Assembly: GCA_964059195.1 (NCBI GenBank)
Contig: CAXKWD010000001.1
Coordinates: 212,854,484-212,918,483, forward strand
Direction of reading: 5' to 3'
Source: Ectobius pallidus
Lineage: Eukaryota > Arthropoda > Insecta > Blattodea > Ectobiidae
DNA length: 64,000 bases
The position numbers and the translations under genes were made by a program. Every line of letters starts with the position of its first letter. The first letter of the stretch is position 1. Below are positions 8,691 through 19,292 of the stretch, piece after piece. Under the pieces are notes generated by a model that did not search any database, was not told the DNA's origin, and saw only the letters and a list, made by a program, of their open reading frames with translations.

Positions 8691-10436
8691 CCAGGGGGTG
8701 CTCAAATGCCGTGCGCAAACGCGTGTGATTTTCTTCCAGACTGCGCATCACGTCATCTGGGAAGCAGATTCAGCGGTAGTTCTGTTGTTGTTTTGTGAGA
8801 AAAGTGATTTTCGCGTGCTTTTTAGTGCCATTATTTGAATATTTTAGAAGAATACAGTTAAGTCTAGTATTTTTTAGTTAGTTAAAATCTGTTTGTTTTG
8901 TGTTTGTTTGTTGATCGATTTGTGTTAATGCGAGAATCTTCAGAATATATAATTATGTGTCAGCTGAGCTAAATGTTTGTAGGTTAGGAACATGTTATCC
9001 ATATCTGGATCGTAACATTTAATTGGAAAAAATAACCTAGTGTTTTTATCATTGCGTAAGAGGTGTAGGCCTATATTGTTGTTATTATTATATGCTCAGG
9101 GATATAATATTGTGTTTATGCCCGAAAATATAAATTGATTAGATAGGTACAGAATTTAAAAAAACTCCTACTTAATTATTTACCTTGATTATAGAGCCAC
9201 CACCTTAGTTGGAAAAATATTAAATTGCGTAATATATATAGGCCTAGTAAATATATTTTACTTTATTTACACATTTTAAGACCAGGTAGGCCTACAAACA
9301 TGTACTGAAACAATATAAATTTGAAAAAAAGACATCAAAGTTATTATTATTTTTTAAGTTTTGGAAATACAAGCAGTTTGCTACGTCAAAGTTATTAAGT
9401 TAACAAAATCAAGATAGATTATTAAAATTGTTATATTTTAAAGAAAATAATGATGGCCTATATCAAACTTACTTTTCCTATGAAACTTTATGAAAAGAAT
9501 TTAATGTGGAAAGCCTTTATTATATTCATATTTTGGTATTTCTTTAGGCCTAAAGATTATTATAGGCATATTCAGAGAATTTGAAGATATTCATATTATT
9601 TTATTTCATCCAAACATTTTTACACCAAATTAAGGATGCATAATTAAAAAATAAATAAATAGTGATAAAAAAGTAGATAGTTTTCTCCTTAGTATAATAA
9701 ATTTTTATGTAGGCCTACGCCTATCTACAAGAAGGACCGGGAATCAAATATAGTTCAAGCAAAAAAAAAAAAAATTAAAACACTTATTTAAAATGTTCAC
9801 TATTGAGTAAAATGACAGTATATAATAATAGCCTTAGGGCTAATTATTCTAAGATTGATATTTTTCATATGAGTTTAGTATTTTGAATACGAGTTTTTAA
9901 AATTATTTTGAGATTATCTAGATGTATATTGTGCTAAATTTTTTGTACTTTTCTTAAAAGTCTTCATTGTAATTAGGTTTATGTATCTTATGTTCTCAAT
10001 GAAATAAATAAATAGAAGAAAATCGGCACAAATGTGCAAAAGATCAATAGGCCTAATTAATATTTGCTATACTCGCTAATCGAATAACTTAGTTCTGTTG
10101 TTGCATTCAGATATTTTTATGTGATATCTTTCATAGAAGTGATCACAGAGGAGCGCACATTCTGGACCGGGCTTGTGGTACAATAAAACTGGCCTTGATA
10201 ACAGTATTAGCCTGAAAACAATTTATGTATGCACATATATAAGTATAAACATTCCTAATATTAGTAATATTTAAGCCGCGCATGGGAATGGGGCAAAGGA
10301 AGATGTTCTCTTTGTTGAAAAACACATTCTAAATCGTCCTTAATGCTGCCATTGCTTCCCGGATGACGTCATGCGCAGAAACCGATTTTCGTCCTTTGCG
10401 AATGGCGCTACCTAATAGTATATCTACGTACCTTGG
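8691..10436. mobile_element. hAT-like non-autonomous element, about 1.75 kb
   Basis: GCTTATAAC occurs exactly at both edges (8683-8691 and 10436-10444), giving an 8-9 bp target duplication. The left end reads CAGGGGGTGCTCAAATG and the right end, inverted, CCAAGGTACG. Subterminal blocks CTGCGCATCACGTCAT (near 8741) and its inverted counterpart ATGACGTCATGCGCAG (near 10363) form the best-conserved inverted repeat. hAT termini typically start CA(G)GG. The interior is AT-rich, with seven or eight AGGCCTA palindromes and no transposase frame. Confidence 0.7.
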
Positions 10437-10543
10437 CTTATAACTATGGAGCGTTTTAAGTTAAAATTACTCTAAATTATAAGCATAAACTAAATAAGAT
10501 AATTGTTATCCGTACATTTCAATAATGGCACAATAATTTATTA

Positions 10544-11207
10544 CTTCCTCTGCCCGTACCATAGGTACTACAGAAGCAGGGAGTATTGTTTTCGACCCCC
10601 AAATTCGAAGCAAAGTAAAATACACGTTTTGAAGTCCCTTCAATCCAAAAATACTATTTTCAGAAACATGTTTGTGTGTGTGTGTGTCTGTCAGTGTGTC
10701 TGTGTGGATATCTGTGAACAGTCTAGTTCCAGAACGGAAAATCGTATTAAAGCAAAATTTTGTATTTGGGTCTGAACTTGTGACCCAAAGATTGGCGACA
10801 AGTTTCTCTTATTTTTAAGGGGACTTTACATGAAGGAATTTTCGTTTTTCGCGATTTTCTCGAAAACGGCTCTAATGATTTTGTTTTTAATTTTGCACAT
10901 GGGTTGCTAAAAATTTTATTTGAAGCATTTTTTTTTTTTTTCGAAACAAGTTCTCTGAAGGGTAGCTATGCGCGCTCTTTGCAATACGACCTCTTGTAAT
11001 GGAAAATCGTACGAAAACTAAATTTTGTATTTGGGTTTGTACCTTTAGAGGATGTGAGACGAAGATTGTCGACAATCTTCTCTTATTTTTGAGGGGACTC
11101 CACGTGAAAAAATTTCGTTTGCGATTTTCTCGAAAACGGCTCCATACCAAGAGACTAACTTTTATTTGGGCAAAGGAAGTTATGTGAATTTCGTATCAGA
11201 TTTTTAT
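10544..11207 (+). repeat. dispersed repeat R, near-complete copy
   Basis: The repeat starts ACTTCCTCTGCCCGTACC, has a GT-rich microsatellite (10673-10712), then two tandem copies of a block 'GGAAAATCGTA ... AATTTTGTATTTGGGT ... GCGATTTTCTCGAAAACGGCTC' (about 10736-10872 and 11000-11142). It ends GGGCAAAGGAAGTTATGTG and TCAGATTTTT. The 51598-52442 copy is inverted and shares both ends, including bases beyond the ACTTCC-type inverted motif, so that motif is internal. Repeat class unknown. Confidence 0.7.
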
Positions 11208-11999
11208 ATAATTCGTTTCAATTGAAATGACTTGTTACCTATAACTCACAGGGGGCTTTGGTAGGCCTATATCGAAATGGGACACCCAAAAAAAAAACAC
11301 TTGGCTGTAAATGATAATGTTTTTAACACGGCACGGGTTTGTACATTGCATGAGGAATTGGTTCTCGTGCAGATAAGGGTTAAATGTTGTGTTGATTCAA
11401 GGGAAAGCAAAGCATAGACAGAAAAATAATAATTACACAGATTTATATAGATATCAATGTAGGCTATGGAGTTACATTCCTTTGAAAGAATTAAATCAAG
11501 TGAGATTAAAACGGACAGCTCTACATGCGTTTCAGTTCTAAATATAAATAAATCAGAACTGGCTTGAAGGTTGAGCTTGTAATTCCACTTTATTACAAAA
11601 TAATCCACCTTGAATTACTGGTTTAACCTGCGTGGTATTGGAAAGTTGGCAACGCTGGTACACTTCTCAAGCTACGCATTGAAAAAGAATCCGTATTACG
11701 CGGGTTCAGACAAATGAAATTTGATCTCTATGCATCCGGAGTACAAAGAGGCGAGACAGATCGGAAATCTCGTTCATATGAACTAAATTCTTTAATTGAT
11801 GGCGCCGAACTGAATCGTTCAGCTGCATCCGGAAACTGGCACTAGGATATCCTTGCTCCATATATCACCAAGCTTCCGTAAAACGTTAAATTCCATACAG
11901 ATAGAAAGTACCCAATACCACTTTAGTAAAGTAGTCAATTACCACAGTCTGACCACAAACATGGTATCAGCAGGGACGGCCGCGATCTTTCATTTCAGT
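11208..11999. other. no recognised feature
   Basis: About 800 bp with a run of A at 11287-11296 and a 113-codon minus-strand frame (11267-11608) that resembles no family I know. Nothing else is supported. Confidence 0.4.
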
Positions 12000-12124
12000 A
12001 GGGGTAAAATAATGATAATAATGATAATAATAATATTTTTTTTTATTAAGAAATGTTTCACACTACAATGGTTTTCCTTCATCCCACAATCATCTTTTGC
12101 CTGTCCATAGCATCTTCTTCACTT

Positions 12125-12662
12125 AATCCTTTTCTCGCCATACTCCTTTTCACCCCATACTCCTTTTCACCCCATCTAACCACCACTCTTTGGGCTTCCC
12201 TCTTCTTCTTTTTCCTTCTACTTTCCAATCCAAAATTTTCTTGGGTATTCTATCCTCTGTCATTCTGAGTACATGTACATACCATCTCAAGCCTCTTTCT
12301 TGTACAATTTCCAAGATATTATCTTCAACTTTCATTATTTCCTATATTCTATTATTCCGATTTTTTTCTTTCCTGGATTTTCTTGGTGAACGTCTCCAAA
12401 AATCCATTTCTGATACCATTAATTTGTTTGCTTCTTGTCTACTTATGGTCCAAGTTTCAGCGCCATATAATGTTGTGCTTTGGAATAATGCTAGATATAT
12501 TAATTTTTTAGTTTTATGTAAAATATTTTTACTGCATAAGATTGAATTTAGCATTCCTATAATTCTCTTCCCATCCGTTATTCTTCTTTGAATCTCTAAA
12601 TTTGTTTTTGCATCCTTTTGTATAATAGTCTCTAGGTATTTAAAATATTTAACGTATGCAAT
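12125..12662 (-). pseudogene. LINE reverse transcriptase C-terminus, frameshifted
   Basis: Minus-strand translation gives YVKYFKYLETIIQKDAK, then QRRITDGKRIIGMLNSILCS, LFQSTTLYGAETWTISRQEA and, after a frameshift near 12340, IVQERGLRWYVHVLRMTEDRIPKKIL and RRRGKPKEWWLDGV. This order (KYLG, YGAETW, RLRW, GRPxxxW) is the conserved C-terminal region of arthropod non-LTR retrotransposon proteins. The copy is truncated and dead. CATACTCCTTTTCACCCC is tandemly doubled at about 12138-12174. Confidence 0.8.
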
Positions 12663-12706
12663 TTATTCTGTATTACATATTAACCTTTCCTCCAAACCCA
12701 TTGACA

Positions 12707-12709
<3 letters not shown>

Positions 12710-12776
<67 letters not shown>

Positions 12777-12816
12777 TAATAATTATAATAAAAATAATAA
12801 TAATAATAATAATAAA
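12710..12816. repeat. (AAT)n microsatellite
   Basis: About 22 pure AAT units are followed by a degenerate A/T-rich continuation. Its translation as poly-Asn is spurious. Confidence 0.95.
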
Positions 12817-13244
12817 TTTCATTTCTGTTGTCATTTTACCTTTTTCAAAGCGAAAGTATCAGTATTTACAAGTGAGATATCCTTCGAAAAGTAAAATAAT
12901 TTCGGTTGGATAAATATAGTAAACGTGCCTGATTTCGCAATATATAATTATTTTATTTATTGCAAAACTGGGAACAGCAGTGGAAATTTTTCGTCTTACT
13001 GAGCAGAGAAAGCAGCTTCTACTCTAATTTATATAGGCATATTTTTTTTCTTTTTCTGTTGCTGCTCCCGATTTCTCAACAAATAAAACAAGGAGATACT
13101 GCGAAATTAGGTATGTTTGCCCTACCTCTTTTCGAAAAAACATCGTTCATGCCATATTTCAGTTCACACGGACATATTGGGCTACATCTTTGCCCTGACT
13201 TTTATAATTTTGATGGTGGTATTGGAATAAAAAATTAAAAAAAA
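12817..13244. other. no recognised feature
   Basis: AT-rich sequence without a supported element. Confidence 0.4.
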
Positions 13245-13289
13245 AAGTGTGCGTGGAACGCCACGCGACAGAAGTGAAACTTGTTTTAA

Positions 13290-13672
13290 TTTTAATTTTT
13301 TCAATTTTTCATTACTGGATTTTTTCAATTTTGCATTATTGAACTTTTTAATATTGGCTTTTTAGACTTTTTAAATTTTGAATTTTGGATTTTTTAATTT
13401 TGGATCTTTGAATTTTTTATTTTGAATTTTTAAATTTTCGATCTTTGTTTTTTTTTATTTTTTGATTTTTAAATGTTGGATTTTTGTGTTTTTAAATTTT
13501 GGATTTTATTATTTTTTAAATTTTGTATTTTTTAATTAATAATTTTGTTTTTTAAATTTTGGAAATTTTGTTTTTTTTTTAATTTTGGACTTTTTAATTT
13601 GGGATCTTTGATTTTTTAATTTTGGATTTTTTAAATTTTGAATCTTTGATTTTTTTATTGTTTGGATTTTTT
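13290..13672. repeat. AT-rich degenerate minisatellite
   Basis: A unit close to TTTTTAATTTTGGA, 12-20 bases long and variable, is repeated some 20 times over 380 bp. It has strong strand asymmetry (T-rich, A-poor, almost no C). Confidence 0.85.
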
Positions 13673-13673
13673 A

Positions 13674-13761
13674 AGCGCGGTAATGAACCTCCGGGTTCCC
13701 TAAAATAGATAATAGACCCACCTTTAGATTGCTTAGGAATTGTCTATTGCCTTTGCACAAG

Positions 13762-13766
<5 letters not shown>
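13674..13766 (+). mobile_element. isolated LINE 3' tail
   Basis: AAGCGCGGTAATGAACCTCC ... GGGTTCCCTAAAATAGATAAT matches the 3' UTR that ends the LINE fragment at 31253-31680. Here only the tail is present and it runs into (TTA)n, as expected of an extreme 5' truncation. Confidence 0.75.
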
Positions 13767-13767
<1 letters not shown>

Positions 13768-13831
<64 letters not shown>

Positions 13832-13878
13832 TACTACAACTACTACTACTACTACTATTGCTACTACTACTACTATTC
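13768..13878. repeat. (TTA)n followed by (CTA)n microsatellite
   Basis: About 20 TTA units pass into interrupted CTA/TAC units. It directly follows a LINE 3' tail, suggesting the tract was seeded by LINE integration. Confidence 0.9.
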
Positions 13879-14180
13879 CCATTTGCAGGTCCCCGTACTA
13901 GGACTGAAAAATTTCCTTTGATTACTCCTAATCATTGAGTTGATTGTTTTCTGTGCAGTCCGCTCCGAAACACACTACTAATTTCGTGACGGCCATGTAT
14001 CAAAAGTACGTTGCAGATATTCTCAATTCGATTCCGATTCGATTCCGATTCCGATTTTGAGCGTTACATTAATTTTGTGACGGTTTTCAGCGTTATATTA
14101 ATTTTGTGACGATTTTTGAGCGTTGCACAAGTTCCCGATTTACCCCGTACCGCCGCTAAAGAAGTTTCACTTCAATTTGT

Positions 14181-15452
14181 TTGTTACCCTACTGCAAGTA
14201 GGCTAGCAGCCTGGCAGTGACGTTTACATTTATATTGAATTATTGTTAGTAGGAATTGTGTACATATAGTGCACTTGCTCAATTTCCAACCAATACAACT
14301 ATGAAAACTTAACTTATATTATTTTTTTAATTTCTTTTTAGGTAAACGTTTAATTTATTTTCGTCAAATAGAATGTCTAAATATAATCTAAACATAAATT
14401 TGCATGTCGTGTAGATATTTTCTCTTAAAAATATCATATTGTAAACATGGAACTTCCCAAGCTGACATGTTAAAGAGAAGAGACTCAGCTAAACCTAAGT
14501 TTTTAAGAGTATTTTCCCTTGTATTCCTTTGAAAGTCAGTTTATAACGCTCTACAGAGGTGGTTGAAGTATTACACTTTATTTTTAAACCTTGGCAATAA
14601 ATTAAGTTCAGCGTTTTTTCCTAGAACTAGCTTTGTATTGTGTATGTTTATAATGTAAGGTTTGCGATCCCCCTTTTTTTACAGGCAAGGTTCAGAAATA
14701 ATTTCTTGGCCGGGTCAGGGGTAAAGCAGGTGTAAAATCCCACCTTTTCTTCAAGTGGTCAAAATGTAGCTAAGATAAAGGTTAAGGGGAGTCTGAAGTT
14801 TTTGTTACCTGCTTTTTTAATCGGTGGATTCTCATGTTAATGGAGATATATCCCGGATCTACAACCCGTTCAATTAGGGATTAGACATTCAGTCTAGAAC
14901 TGTTGAAAGCACTTCATTAAATTATTAATTTAGCTTATAACTTTATCACAGAAATTATAAAAAACGAAACCAATGATCTTAATTTTTTTACATGAAGACG
15001 CATAATTTCTTGACCACTTTTAGATTCTAAATGTTGGCCTAAATAATGAACCAGGTTAAGGCATAGCTCTAATTCTGGTCCGAAATTGAATACTAGCTTC
15101 AATAAACAGAACCCAAAATTGTCATCACTAAATAATAAATAAATTATTTAAAAGAAAATCATATAAAATTATTACAAATTCGTAAGGTACTCCATTAACT
15201 TGTCAAACAGAATGTTTAAAAATAGAATATTTTATATAGTTTAGATTTTTGAAAATGTTGGAAGTTTTTATTTTTTATAACAAATATTTACTTCTCTCCC
15301 GATCACAAGCAGTAGCTTACTCCGGAGTGTATCATGTAAAATTGTAACTCTTAAATGTAAAGAAGTTAATTGTTAGAAGCTAACGTAATTACAAATATAT
15401 ATATAATATATATTATATATGACCTTTTTAAATATACATCGATGTTTTAATT
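14181..15452. other. no recognised gene; AT-rich
   Basis: About 1.3 kb without a supported frame or repeat. A short alternating TA tract lies at 15396-15420. Confidence 0.4.
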
Positions 15453-16403
15453 ATATATGCAAATATTAACCGAAACGTAGGTAAGTGGAGATAAATTGAA
15501 CCAAATCTTTCAGAGTTAAATTTGTATGTTTATGTAAGCAACCATGAAGAGAAAGCATCAGTAGGTTCTAAGTTTGAAATCAATTACAAACATTTCAGTG
15601 GAATAACCGGTTTGCATAAATGATAACATTAAAACGCGCATAAAATTCTTCACATTTTACATAAAGAATTATTGCATTATTCTTATATCTCGGCTACAAA
15701 CAATGTTTTAATGTGACGCATTTTTACGTCAGTAGCAGTGACAAGGTTAAGATTGAATGAGAAATTTAGTACACCTGATCCATAACCATTTTATAAATAG
15801 TAGAGGGCCTGAAAATTTCACTCAAGTCGATTTTTTCTCCACTTCTCCTAAAAAGTTAACTCAACATAATAATTATTCCATTTTCAGCCTAAAGGTTAAA
15901 ATAAATTACTTTATTGAAAAAATTCGTATATTTGACAAAACAGAACTTAACGTACATCATATTCTAATGAACCTATGTTTTTTTTTTTCAATTTCAATTA
16001 TTTTAAAAAATGTTTGTTATTCAATGTGAATGTTTTCATAAAATCTAAAAAAGAAGTCCTTTACTTTAATACAACAGGGAAATTTTGGAAATTATATTTA
16101 AGTGCTTTCCATGTCTGTTGTAAAGTTAATATTATTTTCCTATTGTATGAAAATAAAGAATTTCTTTTTTTAGATTTTATGAAAACATTCCATTTTGAAT
16201 AACAAACTCTTTAATCTTTAGGCTGAAAAAGGAGTAGTTATTATGTTGGTTTAACTTTTGAGGAAGAGTGGGAAAAAATCGATTTGAGTTAAATTTTCAG
16301 GCCCTCTACTATTTATAAAATGGTTACCGATCGGGTGTACTAAATACACATTTAATCTTAACCCTTTCACTGCTACTGACGTAAAATGCATCACATTAAA
16401 ACG

Positions 16404-16443
<40 letters not shown>

Positions 16444-16511
16444 AAGGTCGCTTTTTAACTGCCAGGGTCACCAGCGACCACAATAATCAATACATATATA
16501 TATTGAACAAG

Positions 16512-16669
16512 TTCTACAAGAAGTGAAGTATGAAGAAAAACATATGCAACTTGGAATTTAGTAAGAAGAACAACATATTAAACTTAAAACTTCTACAAGA
16601 AGTGAAGTATGAAGAAAAACATATGCAACTTGGAATTTAGTAAGAAGAACAACATATTAAACTTAAAAC
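16512..16669. repeat. perfect 79-bp tandem duplication in the LINE 3' UTR
   Basis: The unit starting TTCTACAAGAAGTGAAGTAT is present twice without a mismatch (16512-16590, 16591-16669), so the duplication is recent. It lies in the LINE 3' untranslated region just after the stop codon. Confidence 0.95.
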
Positions 16670-18520
16670 TTTAGCAACTATTGACAAACTATGATTTGAT
16701 TTGACATATATGAATGATTTTAACTGTGACAGTTCCAAAAGTGAGATAACCTTAAGGCATCCTTCATTATTCTTAAATATATTGTATAAGTCTCCTTTGA
16801 TATTTAACAGACGCCTTACATGCAATAACCGTGGACATTCCAGAATAAGATGGGAGGAAGTTACATCCCCATTACATTTCGGGCATGGATCCTTAATAGT
16901 TTTCTTCATAAGATAGCCATGGCTAAGGTTGAAGTGGCCAATCCGCAGCCTGGTCAGCAAGACTTGTTGCCTTCTACAGAGGAGAGAATTCGGAATGGCT
17001 GGCTCAGTAACTGATTTCCGGACGAGCTGCAGTTTTGAAGGAGTGGATCTCCATGTTACATCCCAGTGCTTCGTAATTTCAGATCTGATCATTGTTTTGG
17101 TGTCCTCTAATGTACCATCCAAACCGTTTTCAATTTGTGATAACACTGTTGCAGATTTGGCTGCTGTATCTGCGTTTTCATTTCCAGAAATACCTTTATG
17201 TGCGGGAAGCCATGCTAATGAGATTTTGGTACCATTTTTTGAGTGGAAAAACAAACGTTCCTGAATCGTTTGGATGATTGGGTTCCTTGTAGATCTGTTT
17301 CCGATGGCACCGAGAGCTGACATAGAATCTGAGAAGATAACAATTTGTGAGCAGTTATTACTCATAGTGCTTTTTTCAATAGCTTTGAGAATAGCCCAGG
17401 CTTCACATGAAAAGATGGAGAAGTAATCTGGTAAGCGATAGGAGTGAACACTTGAGGAAATGACTATGCCACATCCTGATCTTGAGTCACGTTTTGAGCC
17501 ATCAGTATATACTTTGAGACAATTCTTATACTCTTCAAGGAGTGACGAGATCATAGGCTGTAACACTGATTTAGGCATAGTTGTAGAGCAGGGAATTTGT
17601 GTAATCTTCGTATTAATAGAGGGAATAAAAGGCTCCCAAGGAGGAAGGGGATGGAGTCGCCTTGGGAGGATATTAGCTTTTTCAATGTTGAATTCTGAGT
17701 TATAATCCAGGAGTCTTTCCCTTAATGGTTTTGGACAATTTGGGTGAGAGTTATAAAGTTCTGATTTTGGAACACCAAAGACGTAATTGTTGGTCGGGTT
17801 AGAAGGAGAACAAAATGTTGAGTATGAAAAGTTTAGACATAGTTGTTTACGTCGCAGGTCCAAGGGAAAAAGACCAGCTTCCACAAGTAGACTGCTACTT
17901 GGACTGGATCTGAAGGCTCCCAAACTTAGACGACTTGCAGTGTTGATAACTGGATCCAACGTTTGGAGAAGGCGTTTGCTTGCCGAACTGTATACTATAG
18001 CTCCATAATCCAGTTTGGACTGAATTAGAGCTCGATAGACGTTTATTAGACATGTTGATTCGGCACCCCACTTAATGGAAGATAACGTTTTAATTATGTT
18101 CAGTCTAGATGCACATTCCGATTTTAGTGAAGTAATATGTTGTTTCCATGAGTGATTTTTATCGAACAGTACGCCTAGGATTTTGCAAGAATCTGATCTG
18201 TGCAACCTGTGGCCACCAATATTAAGGTTAACGTCTATTTGGTGAAGCTTTCTACTTCTAGAAACAACTATAAATTCAGATTTTGATTTGGATATTGTGA
18301 AGCCGGAAGTCTTTGCCCAGGAGTAGATTTTATCCAAAGAATTCTGAATAATATTAGCAGTAAGCTTAATGTTATTCCCACTGCAGAGAAGAGTGATATC
18401 GTCCGCAAAGAGGAATGCTTTTATTGGCTTCTCAATCAAACTGCTGACTTCATTAATAGCAATGAGGAATAGAAGCACACTTAGTACTGACCCTTGAGGC
18501 AGACCATTCACCATTTCCAT
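16637..18520 (-). CDS. LINE ORF2 C-terminal part: reverse transcriptase, RNase H, zinc knuckle (5'-truncated)
   Basis: A 627-codon open frame, cut off at its N-terminus: the family's endonuclease and first half of the polymerase are missing. The reverse transcriptase palm shows LPQGSVLS (residues 7-14) and the catalytic FADD (38-41). RNase H follows with YTDGS (Asp340), Glu373 in CEAW, Asp398 in FSDS and the closing LAWLPAHKGISGNENAD (Asp451). A CCHC cluster (Cys546, Cys549, His557, Cys562) lies near the end. The order reverse transcriptase-RNase H places it in the I/Loa-like group of non-LTR elements. Codons upstream (DKLSPP) continue the frame, so Met1 is not the real start. No stops or frameshifts are seen. 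The copy is truncated and could not transpose alone. Confidence 0.9.
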   Translation of the reverse strand: MEMVNGLPQGSVLSVLLFLIAINEVSSLIEKPIKAFLFADDITLLCSGNNIKLTANIIQNSLDKIYSWAKTSGFTISKSKSEFIVVSRSRKLHQIDVNLNIGGHRLHRSDSCKILGVLFDKNHSWKQHITSLKSECASRLNIIKTLSSIKWGAESTCLINVYRALIQSKLDYGAIVYSSASKRLLQTLDPVINTASRLSLGAFRSSPSSSLLVEAGLFPLDLRRKQLCLNFSYSTFCSPSNPTNNYVFGVPKSELYNSHPNCPKPLRERLLDYNSEFNIEKANILPRRLHPLPPWEPFIPSINTKITQIPCSTTMPKSVLQPMISSLLEEYKNCLKVYTDGSKRDSRSGCGIVISSSVHSYRLPDYFSIFSCEAWAILKAIEKSTMSNNCSQIVIFSDSMSALGAIGNRSTRNPIIQTIQERLFFHSKNGTKISLAWLPAHKGISGNENADTAAKSATVLSQIENGLDGTLEDTKTMIRSEITKHWDVTWRSTPSKLQLVRKSVTEPAIPNSLLCRRQQVLLTRLRIGHFNLSHGYLMKKTIKDPCPKCNGDVTSSHLILECPRLLHVRRLLNIKGDLYNIFKNNEGCLKVISLLELSQLKSFIYVKSNHSLSIVAKVLSLICCSSY

Positions 18521-18790
18521 AGGAGGAGAAAGTTTATCTCGTTGTTTGAAGCCGAGATATAAGAATAATGCAGTAATTCTTTATGTAAAATGTGAGGATT
18601 TTTTATGCACGTCTTAATGTTATCATTTATTCAAACCGGTTATTTCACTAAAATTTTTCTCATTGATTTCAAACTTAGAGCTCACTGATCCTTTTTCTTC
18701 AGGGTTGCTTATATGAACATACAAATTTAGCTCTGAAAGAATTGATACAATCCATCATGGTGAACGTTTGGGTGTATTATTTGCATATAA

Positions 18791-19292
18791 GACTAATTGA
18801 TTGATTTATTCAAGGATAATAAAATCATTTTCTGTGATGAACAAATAAAATTAATTTTTTGGTTAATTTTTAAAATAAATATCCTTTTAAATTCTTGTTT
18901 CTTTATGAAGCAAGATAAACTACCTATCCATTTATTAGGCCTCCGAGACATTAGACTGCAGTTTTCAACTTAGGTGGAAGGTATATAAAACTTTTTTTCT
19001 TAAATTCAGTTAAATTAACAGAACATTTTAATGGACCCAGCCTGTCCAAGGGCGATATTAACTTCTTTTTATTACACTGGGTGGGAACTAGAGCTTGGAT
19101 TTGCCGTGGGCAGAGACAGCCTGGTTAAGGCTTCTGTCTTCGCATGAAGACCCAATTACTGTGAGGTGTCTAAACAGTGTCACGCGATTTCATTCTGACG
19201 TAATGATATCATAAAAATCTCTTCAACACGTCCGTATTTAAATAGACATGGAAGGAGGAGCTTCTTCAATGAAGTAATTTACCTCCATAATA
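18791..19292. other. no recognised feature
   Basis: AT-rich DNA between foldback F and the next LINE; nothing supported. Confidence 0.4.

Larger units (their letters stand above)
13245..14180. repeat. composite region bounded by inverted AAGTGAAACTT
   Basis: GACAGAAGTGAAACTTG (near 13268) on the left is echoed inverted as AAGAAGTTTCACTTC (near 14160). Between them lie the AT minisatellite, a LINE 3' tail, trinucleotide tracts and a roughly 37-bp tandem repeat (GCGTTA..TTAATTTTGTGACG, 14056-14125). The inverted ends may mark an old element that collected or generated the low-complexity DNA. Confidence 0.4.
16404..18532 (-). mobile_element. 5'-truncated LINE insertion
   Basis: The minus-strand element ends in a poly(A) tail (T30 at about 16406-16433 on this strand) and starts inside the reverse transcriptase domain, at about 18532. 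It interrupts the right arm of foldback F at ...ATTAAAACG / GTTGTTTGAAGCC..., as shown by comparison with the intact left arm. Any target duplication is at most about 4 bp (CGTT). The intact frame and clean poly(A) indicate recent insertion. Confidence 0.85.
15453..18790. mobile_element. foldback element F, right arm split by a LINE
   Basis: The left arm (15453-16056) begins TATATGCAAATATTAACCG and is the inverse of the right arm, which runs 16155-16403 and resumes at 18533-18790, ending TATTATTTGCATATA. Corresponding blocks include CTGACGTAAAAATGCGTCA-type sequence, GGCCCTCTACTATTTATAAAATGGT and GTTTGTTATTCA. The arms are about 600 and 510 bp and the unpaired centre about 100 bp. No transposase is seen. 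A solo arm at 8395-8690 shows the family is dispersed. Confidence 0.8.

Noticed and set aside
10541..11182. Repeat R as a Harbinger-like MITE with CTTCCTCTGCCC ends and TTA/TAA duplications
   Set aside because: Both R copies share about 20 more bases beyond one supposed end (TTATGTGA ... TCAGATTTTT), so the inverted motif is internal at that side and the TTA/TAA match is coincidental.
12656..12913. Poly-asparagine protein
   Set aside because: Translation of an (AAT)n microsatellite.
16929..17264. Plus-strand frames inside 16637-18520
   Set aside because: Antisense shadows of the LINE coding frame.
16404..18532. Clear target-site duplication for the LINE
   Set aside because: Comparison with the intact arm leaves at most CGTT on both sides, too short to claim.
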